Positions 43,120 through 57,200 of a stretch of DNA of 64,000 nucleotides are shown piece after piece (position 1 is the stretch's first letter; each line of letters starts with the position of its first letter). The translations under genes were made by a program, and so were the position numbers. Under the pieces are notes generated by a model, which was not told the DNA's origin, did not search any database, and saw nothing but the letters and a program-made list of their open reading frames with translations. The stretch covers positions 7,227,001 to 7,291,000 of the forward strand of contig CM055605.1 in assembly GCA_029379385.1 (NCBI GenBank). Direction: 5' to 3'. The stretch comes from Quillaja saponaria (Eukaryota; Streptophyta; Magnoliopsida; Fabales; Quillajaceae).

Positions 43120-46100
43120 GTAACCTCCTTTTGTAAATGACTATTTTTGCGTTGATATTTTGTTTGGTTGTTATATTTGTGCTTAGCTTGTTTGGTTTCT
43201 CAGAAAGCTAAGGAAATGCCACATCAAATTTTTAAGTTTATTTTTTTTGTGATTTGGTTACTTAAGGATTGATGGTTGCATTTTACTTTGAAGTTAATGA
43301 TGCAAAGTTGACATTTTCTATTTTCTGTTTGGCTCTTTTCATAACTTCCAGCAATTTGATTGAAGTGAGAAGTTTTTCAGTATTTATCGTGACTATTGCT
43401 ACTAAATTTGGGAATACCCTCCAAACCCCGTGTTTTTTTTTTTTTTTTTTGGATTTGACCCAACTGTGGTTAATTAATTGTTATTCATTGATTCTGATAG
43501 TATTTTCTTTTTACATTCCAAATCCAACTCTGTTCTTTAATAGACTGTATAATTTTTTTTATAAAGTCATGCATGTGTTAGTGGCGTTAGTAAAGTATCA
43601 GAAAGACTGAAAAGGGGATTAGGAAAGAAGAGAAAAGGTGGTGTTATTATTTTTCCTTGTGCCAGGCTGTGAGATTGCAATTAATTACATTTTGAATAAG
43701 GTAAGACTATGAAATCACCTAACGATTTCTTCTTGAAAGGAAACTGTTTCGAGTATCATCTTGAAAAGAAAGGGAACTTCAAAACTGCTAAAAATCTTTG
43801 TTACGGTTGTTTTTACTTCAGGTTTTCTTTCTCTATTTTGTGGATATGCATTAGAAAACTTACTCTTTTTATTATGAACTTAATCTGATGAAGAGGAACA
43901 GCAGCAAAAGGCATGCTTCCAGTTCTGTGTTTTGGGAGCATAGTTCTTTCATTTTTTTCTTTTTTCATGATACTTTTAACAAAGCTTGATCATGAATTCA
44001 TTAATTTTTTTTATTTTTATTTTTTGCTTTTGTAGTTGAAATATTGTTAAAGAGAATTGGAGATTAACTTAGCAGGTGTGAGATTATAGGTCGAGTTACC
44101 TGACTTAATTATTATTTTTTTTCATTTCTAGAAAGTATGGGGCAGGAAGAAATGTATTTAAGTTTCTAAACCTTTCCGAGTTTCATTGTCTTTTTGTTTA
44201 CCCCATTTTTTGCCTTGCCTATTGGTGTAACAAACGTAGTTTCTTCTTTAATTTTTCCTGTGACAACTAATACACACACATATGGTTCTCAAGTGTATGA
44301 AAATTAAGCATTTTAAAGACTTGTAAGATACAAATCAATTTTATTCTTTCCTTCCATTCCTTAATATTTTCTTAGCTGTAGGGTAAAAGTTCAGCTGCTT
44401 TATTGAAGTGTGACCTTTTATGGGACCATTAAACAGGATTTTGACTTTATGCGGCAGCAGATTTTTAAAGTTTAGAGCATAACAATGAGAATTTGTGGAA
44501 AAAAGTAGGTAGGTTTCGGCTGTGGGTGAGTTGGGGCTAAAATTGGGTTAGATAACTAAAAGTAACACTTAATTCTTAGTAGATGTGGATGTTATCCTAA
44601 AAGAGGAAGTTTTACTCTCTTGTTATTGTATATAAGATAATGGTGGGTACTAAAGTCTAAACCCTGTTCTTGTAGGATAGATTGGGTCGTGCGTTTCATT
44701 TCTTTTTGGTTGAATATACAGAAAAGAAAAAAAGTAAGGCAGGGAGGAAGTTTTAGGAGATTCTTCACTTTTTCTGACCAATGATTTCTAGAGGTCTCCT
44801 TGACAGGGAAAGCAAATAGTTTGACAATAACAGAAAAGGAAACTTATTGGGTATTTTTTTTATCCATAACTTCTGAGGTCCCCAATTCACATGAATTCGT
44901 TTTATATAATAAAACCCTAACACAATTAGGTGAAAAAAAATACTCTTACCTTTTCTTTTATTTATTTTTTTCAGAGAAGGGGGAACAAGAATTAACTAGT
45001 CTTGATTCCTGAAAAGAATGTCATTAGCTGAAAAGTTAACCAACCATGTTTTGGATTAAGGAATTAGTGAAGTTCACCTAAATTATCATACTTAGTTCCA
45101 ATGTGAGGTTTGTGCTGTTGTTAGTACCTACTCGTTTCTGCAGCTACTTTTTTTTAGGGGATTGTTATGTTAGTGATTTGCAAATTCTTGTGAAAGATGT
45201 CTTCATCAAATCATCTATCCTATTGTACAATACAAACAAGTTTTCTTTATTTTTACAGATTATCGTTTCCATTCTTATTTCAAATTTATCCATTTTGTAA
45301 AAAACAACTAATTTGATATAACATGTGTCCATTTTTCTTTTAAATGTTAATAAAAATTTAATTAATTTCTCGAGTTTTATACATGAACTGTCAAATATTT
45401 TCCCTTTATGATGCTGAGATTCCTTGACTTGTCCTTGTTTTGTCTGAATGAAGACATCACCTTCCTGCTTTAATTAATGTCCTCTTTTCTGAATCCTTCC
45501 TTTTCCATGCTATACACTATCATTTTATCCATCCCTCCTCTCACATTAATTGGTGTCATATTTCTTATGATATTTTTGTAAATGCAATATTGAAGATAAT
45601 CTTTGTATCTATATTTATTTTTTTATCATATATCTTCTTCTTTTCTTTGTTTATATAAATGAATGTTGATTTGCTGGTATATGAAGTTTTATATGTATGC
45701 GCAACTACCTGTAAGTGATGGATAACTTAGTCCTATTAGGTGAATAAAAAATGTGGACGTTTTTGGTAAAGTGGGGAAGTTCACAATTATAACAACTTAG
45801 TTTCTGATTGAATGCAATAGCAAATTTGGTGGAGGGAGAAATGCAATATTAGGACTGATCAATCAAATTTAGAAAAAATAGGGACCAAAGTATACTTGGA
45901 AGAGTATTTTATTAGGATGGATATGCACATTTCCTACTTAAAGTCAAGTAATGCTGAACCTCACCTTTATTTGTGAGGTAGAATACTGTGCCCTTCTATA
46001 AAAATTAAAATGTTGTGTTTTGCTGTATCATTCCATTATATGTTACTTATTATGAGATCTCCAAAAAGAAAGATTGAGTTTGTCAATAATTTTCATGGGA

Positions 46101-46414
46101 AGCCTATTAGTATTTGTACTTCTTTTTCTCATTTGATCATGAGGAAGTAAGTTGGTTTCCCATTTTTTGCTGAATCGTTATCATTCAAAGACATTGAAGC
46201 TATTATTAGTTGATGGTTTCCACATTTGGTAAAAAGAATAAGATATATTTAACTTTTCAAACAATTACCTTTTTTACATCAAACATTGTTTTGATGGTGG
46301 TTTTTCAATATGATCTGTCATTACTCCTTTTGCTTTTCCTACTTGAAGCTGTTTACAAGAGGATAATATTATTCCGTGTTTCTTCTACTTACATTTCCAA
46401 AATGATGGAAATGA

Positions 46415-46715
46415 GGTGGGAAGGTAGAGGTAGCACTTATCGAAGAGAAAATGAGGGAGAATCGCTTATACTGGTTTAGATATATCTAACGTCGGCTATT
46501 GGACACCGTAGTTAGGAAATGTGACTTGGTGTAGGTGGAAAGTGTTAGACGTGGTAGAGGGAGACCGAAACTTACATGGGGCAGTCATTGAGAAGGATAT
46601 GACTATTCTAGGCATTTTCGAAAATGATGCCTTGGATTAAGTCGAATGAAGGAAAATGATTCATATAGTCGACCCTAACTAGTTTGGGATTTAAGGCTTA
46701 GTTGAGTTGACTTTC
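46415..46715 (+). mobile_element. 3' end of a LINE (reverse transcriptase C-terminus)
   Basis: In one frame with several stops the stretch reads IEEKMRENRLYWFRYI, RRLLDTVVRKCDLV and RRGRGRPKLTW, the conserved C-terminal block of plant LINE open frames. It closes with AACTAGTTTGGGATTTAAGG, the usual end of these elements. It is a 5'-truncated dead insertion inside the NF-YC leader intron. Confidence 0.75.
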
Positions 46716-47507
46716 TTCTACTTACATTTGACAGTACATGTTTATCGGATGACATGGTCTCCTAAGGTTATTTATGTTTTCTTTAGATCAATTAAATTAA
46801 CACTTGAAGGGAAATGCACAATGATAGGTACTGTCATTTGCTGTGGAGCCTACAAGGATGGCGTGTTTTCGCTTTGTTTGTAAAGTAAAACATAAATAAA
46901 AAACTAGATTTCTGCTGCAGCCTAATTTTCGATTGAAATTTGGAAGGTGACCATATGCTGGTTAATCTGGTGGCATGATGTGAGTAGTCAATTCATTGTA
47001 ATGCATGTATTTAATATGAAAATCTGGAACTTTGATACTGATGGCGGATCCAAACAAAATGGAGGAGGTTATTTGTCTCAAATTATGTTATGGATCAGCA
47101 TTTGTTGATTTTTTGGAAAATGAAGCATTATTATTAGCGTAATGTTTGTTTCCTGTTTAGTGCATACTAAACTTGTTAAGGTATGTTGGATGCCTTAATT
47201 CTTCTGACTTAGGGTTTTTTAATTGGCTGTGGAAAGCTAAAGAAATGCTAATGTGGGACAGAACTACTAAGTTTTGAACTTACAGTAAGGATAAAAATGT
47301 ATCTACTCATTGACTGTAAAGCAAGATTGTTTCTGCTTTTCCCCTTCTGTTACTATATATATATGCTGGTAATTTAGATTGAAGTATTGTCTTGTGCCCT
47401 ACTTGATCCTGAATTGCTGTAGTTTAGGATATTAAATATGATAATGAGCTTTTTTGTGTTCCCCATTTCAGCAAAAGTACAGGATAGTTAGAAGAGTCAA
47501 TCTTAGA

Positions 47508-47684
47508 ATGGTAATTGACCATGGACCAATCAGAAATACACCAGCAGCAGGATATGGTTGGAGTTGTACCAAGTGCTGGCCAAATGGCCTATTCTACTCC
47601 CTACCAAAGTACTCCTATGGTGGCTTCTGGAACACCTGCTGTGGCTGTCCCTTCACCAACGCAGCCGGTAGCCACCTTTTCTAA
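47508..47684 (+). promoter_or_regulatory. Upstream ATG overlapping the NF-YC start out of frame
   Basis: ATG at 47508 lies 13 bases before the NF-YC ATG in the same leader exon and opens a 58-codon frame that overlaps the main frame for about 160 bases before stopping at 47684. Ribosomes starting there would miss the main start, so it is a possible translational brake. Confidence 0.5.
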
Positions 47685-48295
47685 GTCCCCACACAACCTT
47701 GCTTACCAACAAGCACAGCACTTCCATCAACAACAACAGAAGCAACAGCAGCAGCAGCTTCAGATGTTCTGGGCCAACCAATTGCAAGAAATTGAGCAAA
47801 CAACTGACTTCAAGAATCACAGCCTCCCTCTTGCTAGGATCAAGAAAATAATGAAAGCTGATGAGGATGTTCGCATGATTTCAGCAGAGGCAGCCAGTAT
47901 TATTTGCAAAAGCATGTGAAATGTTCATCTTGGAGTTGACTTTGTGCTCTTGGTTCCACACAGAAGAGAACAAGAGGAGAACACTTCAAAAGAATGATTT
48001 AGCAGCTGCTATTTCACGGACTGATGTTTTTGATTTCCTGGTTGATATTATTCCAAGAGACGAGTTGAAAGAAGAGGGACTCGGGGTAACCAAGGCTACT
48101 ATTCCAGTAGTGGGGTCTCCAGCTGATATTCCATATTATTATGTCCCACCACTCCATCCCATGGGACCAACTGGGATGATCATGGGAAAGCCAGTTGACC
48201 AAGCAACACTTTATGCTACTCAGCAGCCTCGACCACCTATTGCTTTCATGCCATGGCCACAGACACAACGTCAGCAGCAACAAACAGACACTTGA
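47521..48295 (+). CDS. NF-YC: Nuclear factor Y subunit C (NF-YC9/NF-YC3-like), with one extra base in the histone-fold region
   Basis: An intronless coding exon starting [17 protein letters not shown] glutamine-rich region ([18 protein letters not shown]) leads into the histone-fold domain ([20 protein letters not shown], then MISAEA). After GCA at 47890-47892 one extra G (47893) shifts the frame and causes a TGA at 47917. Discounting it, the frame continues in exact register through [27 protein letters not shown] and [19 protein letters not shown] to a proline- and glutamine-rich tail ending QQQQTDT, 257 aa in all. NF-YC pairs with NF-YB and then NF-YA or CONSTANS-type proteins at CCAAT-containing promoters. 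If the extra base is real, the product would lose most of the histone fold and be inactive. A cysteine replaces the usual arginine in ELTLRSW. Confidence 0.88.
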
Positions 48296-50377
48296 ATGAT
48301 AGTGACCAAGTTTTCTCAGGGTAGTAACAGCTTCTGATTGTTGAGTAATAAGCTCTGACAGTGCCTTTCTAGGTGAGTGGTAGTTGAAGTGTGAGCCGGC
48401 AGTTGTGGGTCCAAACTAACTGATGCCAATACTAATTTGAGGATATTGACCAAAATAGGTTTGTATTAGGCTAGATTTGGATTTTGTGTTTCCTTTTTTG
48501 AGCTATGTGTAGTAGGGCAGCTGTTGCTTCTGTTAAATTAATTTGCATCATGGAAGTTTAACAGAGCTTCTGAAGTTTGAAAAATTAATCCAAATGTTGT
48601 ACCAAAAATGTTGGCGAAGCAAGAGGTTCAGTATTGAATTATGGTGGTTGATTTTCAGACTCAGTTTCCCTTCTTCCATGTAATCAATGATGTATTTGAT
48701 GCTAGTCTTCATTTTGTCAGAGTTTTGGTTAAAGATTTTTGGGTAACAGAAATTCCACAAATAGTTCATAAATAGTTTTGATGTAAGCATGAAATTTGGT
48801 TCATAAATAGTTTTGATGTAAGCATGAAATTTGGTTCATAAATAGTTCTATATTGTTATTAGGCAATCCCACGAGAACAAGTGTTACTCACAGTTACACT
48901 ATAACATTCTCATTCTAGTGGTGATAAAATCAATTTTGAGGTCTTGAGCTCATGTCAAAGAACAAGTAAGCTTCAACGAACTTGAAAAACAATACAAAAT
49001 CAACAGATGCTTAACTTAATGTAATTTCCATATTCCAAATGCAATGGAGGGAAAAAGGTCGTCGCCAAATTTAGTATCAACCTTTTCTTGGTGCCATGGA
49101 GAAGGAAAAAAAAAATCCCAGGTAGTAAAAACTTGTCTAAAGCTGAGTATGAAGAAAAATAACAACAGAATCTGTGTTGATGCAACTCCAAAAAGTGAGT
49201 TATTACCAAGTTTTATACAACATTCTGCTTTGAATATAGAAGTTGTTAAGAGTAAAATTCAAAAGAAAAAAAAATCAACTGAATGAAAAACAGTTAAAGA
49301 ATTTATTAATTTTTGTTAAAATATCGGAGCACACAAAATAAGATAACAAATCCTATAATTGTTTGATATTTTTCATTTTTTAATATTCTTTGTACCTTAT
49401 ATCACTTAGATACACAAAACATTTCAATATCAATTAAAATAAAATCCAATCAACAATTAGTTCAGTTAAACTAGTCATGTCAACTTTTATTATAAAGTAT
49501 TTATTATTTTGAATTTTTTTTTTTGTTTTTCATGAGTATCACACACTTTTTGTATGTGAGTATAATCTCATTCGGAATTCGTGGTTATCTATTTTCATAA
49601 ATTTTATTTTTTTGAATTTATTTATTAATAAATACAACATTGACAAAAACATTAACTATTGAAATTAATTAACATTTTTAACCTACATTATTTTTCTATT
49701 AACAATTAGTGAAAAAAACAAAAAGTTATAGTGTGGCCGTTTTTATATAGGATTATAGTGGTTCATAACACAAAAGTTAAATAACAATAAATGGTTAGAA
49801 ATCAGAATTACAAAACCTTACCATTTTTATAAAAGAAGAAAAAAAAAATTATCCCTTTTATTGTTTTTTTCTTTTCATTAATATGAATAAAATAAATAAC
49901 TTGATAAAAAATAATATTAATATTTCTCTTCTTTTTTTTTCCGATGGCCTGTATTTTTTTATTCTCAATTTTGAAGGTATTATGTAAATTTTATGTTGTC
50001 TCTATGTATCTATCTTTCTTTCTTATTGCAAAGAGTTTTATTTCTTCATGGCCTGTGTTTTTTTTTTCCCCTTAATTTCAAAGAAAGAATTAGTATAACG
50101 AGGTGGCGTTATTTTTTCTTACAAAGTGTATTTAATGAAGTACTAAATAGAGTTATTATTAATAAAATATAATATAAGGAGGGGGCGTATTTATGACCGA
50201 CCCGACCCGACCCGACCCGACCCATCAAGTATTCATTTTCAATTGTACTGCCCTATAATAATTTTTTTTCTCAAATATTTTCCAATCAGGCTAGTTTCAC
50301 GAAACCGGCGTCGAAGGCTTGGTGGAGTCTCTGACGGAATTCGAGCTGTCTCTCCATTGTTGCAGAAGGATTGAGAG
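48296..50377. other. NF-YC to CYP59 intergenic region
   Basis: NF-YC 3' UTR, then AT-rich spacer. It contains the 35-bp repeat at 48764-48850 and a run of CCCGA units (50195-50223) about 160 bp before the CYP59 ATG, possibly part of its promoter. No gene is supported. Confidence 0.5.
48764..48850. repeat. 35-bp tandem repeat, about 2.5 copies
   Basis: Exact units GTTCATAAATAGTTTTGATG and on begin at 48764, 48799 and 48834, the last being partial. It lies in the NF-YC 3' flank. Confidence 0.95.
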
Positions 50378-53300
50378 ATGTCGGTGCTGATAGTGACGAG
50401 CTTAGGGGATATAGTGATGGATTTGCACACTGACAAATGCCCCTTGACTTGCAAGAACTTTTTGAAGCTTTGCAAGTGAGTATCAGTGTTAATATTCCTT
50501 GTTTGGTTACTGGGAATTTGAAAGAGAAAACAAAACGATATGAAGGATTGTAGTTGTCGATCCTTTTTACAGTTTAGCTTCTTATATTATTCATATCTAC
50601 TTTTTTTTTTTTTTTTTTTTTTTGCGGGGATATATTGGGTGAAAATGGGAGTTCTTTGATTTACAGGTTAAAACAAGAGTTGAAAAAGATCAGTGAGTAG
50701 GAATTATCGTTGTCTTTACTTTCTTGGGGGCCAAAATGTCGTCTTTTTCAGATTATGCCTACCTCGATGGAATCAGTGGATTCAGTCTGTTATTTGTTTA
50801 GCTAATCACCTGTGTTCCTATATTGGGTTTCGGTTATAATGGATATTGATATGAATTCACCTAGTTTGTATATACTGGGTTTTGGTTATATTGAAGTTAT
50901 TTCTTGTTTTTTTATCTCAGATTGATCATCATGTTCAAGCTTGTTTTAGAAAAACCCTGATCAGGTTCTGTGTGAGACTTCTCGTAGTCGAGGCTATTGC
51001 TGACTGTTTTAAACTGATAGTTTCATAGTCTATAGGGTTAGGGTTATATTGAAGTTATTTCTTGTTTTTTTTATCTCAGATTGATCATCATGTTCAAGCT
51101 TGTTTTAGAAAACCCTGATCAGGTTCTGTGTGAAACTTCTCGTAGTCGAGGCTATTGCTGACTGTTTTAAACTGATAGTTTCATAGTCTATAGGGGTGGT
51201 GAATTTGTAATTACCAATTACCAAGCAAAGTATACTAAGGTTTAGCATAAATTGATGTCAAGGAATCATTCAAATTAAAAGATTAAGTTACTTCTTGATT
51301 GCTAGATTCTTTTAGAGAAATTCTGATTAGTTTCTTTCTGCAAAATTGTGTGAGACTACTTGTGATCAATGCTGACTCTTAAATTGATAGGTTTGTGGTA
51401 AATTAGCTTAACATGATGTCAAAAAAAAACCATTGGATCCTCAATCTTAAGTTGCTAGGTGAGGCCCTATGAATGGTTATGGTTTTAATATAACAAATCA
51501 CACCTGGTGTTCAGGCCTTAAACTGCATTCTAACCTTAAATCAGACAAGAGGCAACTCAACTAAGCCTTAAATCTCAAACTAGTTGGGTTAGCTACATGA
51601 AAAGGTAGAGCATAAATACTACATTTGATCTCTCACTAGAAAAGGTATGCCAGGATTTGAACCAAATACTAGTAGACAACCAGACTCTAGTACCAAGTTG
51701 GAGAACAATTATCTGAAAGAACTTAGATGTAATGATGATCCAACCATATATGTAAGTATAACACAAACAGTAAATAAATTGTATAAAATTATTCAAGATT
51801 TACTTGTACTGGAGTCTTTTAACATCTATTCTCTATGTATTTACAAGTATGTTTTTTTGTTAAATGTATGATAGTTTGGGGGCATGACCTTCCTCCATGG
51901 AAAATTTCGTAATATTCCGTTCATCATATATATTGTCCTTAGATATGTTAAAGTTGATTATTAGTAGTAATTGTTTGTTCAATAATTTGCTTTCCAACAT
52001 TGAGGATTATGATGAAATATTTTTAACAATGCTTTGCATTGTAACTACTTGGATCTACCTACATAATCAACAGATACTTTGGGACTTGGAAGTAGGGTAG
52101 GCATTAGGTTGGATTATTGGATTAGTGGATGTTGGGTTTGGGACTTGGAATTAGGGTAGGCATTAGGTTGGATTATTGGCTGTTGGAACTTTGTTGGTTG
52201 GGGGTTGGGGGGTGTGAAGCTCGTAAGTACTTTTTCTGGTGTGGATGTTGTTCTACTGCCATGCAGATCAATTCCACGTTATAACTACTTTCTGAAATTT
52301 GCTCTTCACTTATTGACTCAGGGTTAAGTACTACAATGGGTGTCTGTTTCACACAGTTCAAAAGGATTTCACCGCCCAGACTGGTGACCCCACTGGGACA
52401 GGGACTGGTGGTGATTCAATCTACAAGTAAGACATTGTTCAAGAAGTTATCATTATTCTACCATATCATACAGATATTTCTTGCAAACTTTCAATCCTCA
52501 CTTTCTCATTTCACTCATTGATATCCTTTCAGATTTCTTTATGGTGATCAGGCTCGCTTTTTCAATGATGAGATTCATCTTGATTTGAAGCATTCTAGGA
52601 CTGGTACTGTTGCCATGGCTAGCGCTGGAGAGAACCTTAATGCTTCCCAGGTATCAGATTGATTCATGCCTCTTTTCTTGTTTACTTAATGATTTTAAGT
52701 TATTTTCACTTGTCTGTCATCATCCCATTCAGGCATTTATATTCTCGTCAACTTGTTACTTTTCAGTTCTATATCACCCTGCGTGATGATCTAGACTATC
52801 TCGATGGGAAGCATACTGTAAGTATTCAAATCTTTTTATCCTTTTTTTTACATTATAATTTTAAATATAAAAGTTGATAAATGGCTAGAACATCATCATC
52901 AACAAAAATAACAAGTCTTAATCCCAAAACTTATGGATAGCTTGATAAACTAAATCAAAACTGATCGGTGTCCTATTGATGGGTTCCCTATCATCATTAA
53001 GTACTAAATAGGCCTGTGGTGTTTTCTCAACCCTAAGGGAACCATATATTTCCTTAGTACTTTTATCCCTTCAACTTATGAGCGAATGTTCGACTATGTT
53101 CTTATGTTACATGATTCTAGTTTGTTTAGGGCTACATCCACTTTTTTTTTTTTTTTTCCTTTAACTCGAATTTTGATGTGCAAATATGGATTTCCTTGTT
53201 CTGACTCTGATCCCTAAGTTTACTTTTTGTCATATTTAGATTACTCTGAGAAATACCTTTCATTGCAGGTTTTTGGGGAGGTAGCCGAAGGGCTTGAGAC

Positions 53301-54216
53301 CTTGACTAGGATAAATGAGGCTTACGTGGATGAGAAAAGCAGACCATATAAAAATATCCGGTTTATAGTCATTCCACTTTGTTTATCTAAATATTGATTT
53401 TATTACTGTGCTTGACTTTATATATTGTCTTCATGAAAAGTCATCTTATTCTTGCTGAACATCATTGTGTATGTTTTACCTGAACTATTTGAACAGAATA
53501 AAACACACCTATATATTGGATGATCCTTTTGATGATCCTCCTCAGCTAGCTGAGTTGATTCCTGATGCTTCCCCAGAAGGAAAACCAAAACATGAGGTGA
53601 TTACTGATTATGTGTACTGTCTAATAGTTATGTGATAGCTTGGAACCAAATGGGATCCGAATGTGGGTTCTTTATTAGTACTTGAATGCATTGGTTTCTA
53701 ATGTAATATTTCATGTTTCCTGAGAAATTTTGTTACATATAGGAATGGTTTTTCTGTTTGTTTCCCTTCTAATAAGTTGTTTGGGGTACATTACTACCAA
53801 AAAATATTATGAAATCCATAACAAGCATCATGCATCCAAATGGCTTGCCATGATGCAACAGCGGCGATGTCTTTATGGGTTCATCAACCTACAATTTGGA
53901 AAAGTTGCACTCAAGATGCATTTACAAAATGCAGATTGTAAAGCTCATAATTTTTCTTTTTAAATTCTGGATATCAGGGGCATAATGCCTCTGATCCAAA
54001 AAGTGATAATCTATAAAGCATGACATTTTGATCTTATTTTTTAATTTAGGATTGTTTTGTACTGTCAAACACTTAATAATTCATTTTTGTCAAAGGAAGG
54101 TAGTGGAGATTTAGAGACAAGAAAGGAGTAGGGCATGATCAGTACACGTTGGGGGGGTCAATGTCAATTTTCCCCCTCCCCCCCTCTCCCCTCTCCCCAG
54201 CCCCCAGGCCCCCGCC

Positions 54217-54247
<31 letters not shown>

Positions 54248-57200
54248 AAAAAACTCTAGAGGAGGAAAAAGTCTTCAGTTCTAATTTACTAAGTTGCTCA
54301 CGTATTGAGTATAATGGTAATTATTGGAGTAAGCATGTCAAATTCAAAATCATGACTTATTGCAAGCAGGTTGAAGACACTGTGCGGCTTGAAGATGATT
54401 GGGTACCCATGGATGAGCAATTAGGTCCTGGAGAGCTTGAGGAGGTTCTCCAAGCAAAAGAAGCACATTCTAGAGCAGTTGTACTTGAGAGTGTATGTAT
54501 CTAAAACCTGTTTATTGAATAGCGTGTTGTGTCTTAATGTGACCTGTCTATCTTCATCAAATAAGTATTTTTTTTTCCCTGGTCTTACCTGCATTACAGA
54601 TTGGAGATATTCCTGATGCTGAGATGAAGCCTCCAGAGAATGTGTTGTTTGTGTGTAAATTGAATCCAGTTACTGAGGTGAGTGTTTTTTGTTGTTTGTG
54701 CTGTGAAAAGGTATTACTTGTTATTTTCATTGCTGTAATTTGTTTAAACATGGAGCAATTACCTGCTCTTTGTTGTTAACTGCAGGATGAGGACTTGCAT
54801 ACAATCTTTTCGCGGTTTGGGACAGTAATATCGTGAGTGATTTTTTGGATTGAAAATGAAATAATTATTCATTGGCAAATTCAGTTCTGATCCAAAGTAA
54901 ATGATGGTAGGGCTGAAATAATCCGTGATTTCAAGACTGGAGACAGTTTATGCTATGCTTTCATAGGTGAGTAAAATCATTATTTACCATTTTGAATTAA
55001 GTACATGCAACTTAATTGCTATGATTGAAGGCTGAAGTTTCATTGCACTGATTCTGCTTCATTTTATGATTATTTTCCCATCAACTTTGTGCATCTTTCA
55101 CAATTTCAGAGAAATACAGTAATCTGAAATTCTAATTTGAATTTTTACTTTTATGTCATAATTATGTTCAATTACTTCATATATCATATATAAGTAAAAA
55201 GTAACGGACAACTTTTCTTCTTCCACTATAATGGCCAAGAGCTTGGAGAGAGGAAGGGTGCTTTATTCGACTGCTAGCACCAAATATTAAGATAACTATT
55301 CTTTTTATCTATGTTGTTTCTTTTGTTATCATAATTTTTCCTTTTATAACACCTTGTCATGTAATATTGTCAGTTACTAAGTCATAAACTTGAGCAAGTT
55401 CTTTATGAGGCTCTGAAAAGAAGAGAGAGAGAGAAGTGGGGGTTTGATATTGCTATTAATTACTTAGAAAGTTCTTAAGGTATATCTGAATGGTTTCATA
55501 CATTCAACTAACAGTATGTCAAAGTATATAGTTTAGAACCATGGCCTAATCATTTCTTTAGAATGAAAGATAATGAAAGAAAAAGGAACACCGCAAGAAG
55601 TTAAGAACTACTTAAGGTAGATAGGATTTTCTTCACCACTTTTCCTGTTTTTTTGCTGATTAGGTTAAAGGAAAGAACATGTGCATTCAAAAATCTATGT
55701 GACAAAGGTGTTGTGTCGTACTATGTCATTTCCTTGTTCCTCTTTAGTGTCTAGCCATAAATTTTCAACTCTGATCTGCCTGAAAGCTATGATTGCTGCC
55801 TCTGTAATGCGTTTGAAGATTCTATGCATCTTATGCTTGTTAATATCCTTCTGTTACTTGCTTTCTATTCAATTATTATGGGATGCATTTTTTGTAGAGG
55901 ATATTTGACAATTGCCATGAAAATTAACAACTTGTAGATGATTTAGAAGTAGGATAGCAGCATTGAAGATGCTTCATTTCCCAAGATAGTTCCTTTAACT
56001 AAATTTACTGTAGACACATGTATATAGACTAATGATAAATAAATGAGTAGAACTCTAAGCTTAAGTAAAATACATCAACATTTTAATGGATGATCAACAT
56101 GCCACAGTAATCTTAGATTAATGCATATCATTTTCCGTAAACTTTCTTCACACTGATGTAAATAACTTTCAATGAATATCAAGATTATTCTAGTTTGGTT
56201 TTATGGCTCTTTACACCTCATCTTATTCGTAGTACTGACACGATAAAATTATAGATTCATAGGAAAAATAAGTGATTACTCCTTTTTGTCTTATGTTACT
56301 GATGATGGATGCTATGTAATCTGATCATTACTTGTGCATTGTTATGACAGAGTTTGAGAACAGAGAGGCATGTGAACAAGCATATTTTAAGGTATGCTGA
56401 ATGTTTAGAAGTACCTTATCTACCCACTTTAAACATCGCATATCAATCTTGTGCCTGATTTTGCCTGACATCCAATGATCCTGATGCACTTTGTTCATTC
56501 AGTTAATACTTATACTGGCTTTGAGTTTCCTGCTCTTGGTTAGCTCAACTAGGATCTCAGATTCATAAGGAAATATCTGGAGGCTATCTGTTAGTAGGGA
56601 ATCCCTGTATTGAATAGAAGTGTTTCTCTTGATTCTGTTTTGATTCCTCAATTTGGTATAATAGTGATTTCCTCATCTAGAATTTGGGTAAGCCTGCACG
56701 TCTCACCTACTCTTTGGATTAAATAACATTAGATAGATGCCTTGTTTGAGCATAACAAACTAGGTAAGTACTGAAGTCGTCAAAAAAACATGAACCCAGG
56801 GTTAGGAATCAGGATAAATTTTTTTCAGTTGTTTCTGTTTGGATGGCTTAATAAGAAGTGGTACGTTAAGTCACTTATATCTGGTGCTAAATTTAATTCA
56901 TTCTTATTTCCATCATTTTTTACTCGAGTATATATAACCTCAAACCACGAGAGATAGGTTTTTAACATAGGAGAAGCCATAGAAAGGCTCTTTTCCATTT
57001 TTATTTTTTTTCTTTTCCTCTTATCAGGAATCACCAAGACACATGCTTACAGACATCAGATCTGCAACTGGTTGTCTCTGGCTTTTCTATAAGAGGCAGT
57101 AAACCTGAAGATAATTGGCTGGGAACAAAGAGAAAAGTTTACCACAGGCATTAGAACACTTAGGTGAATAATATACTTGAGTTGTTGATGGCTTTGTCTA

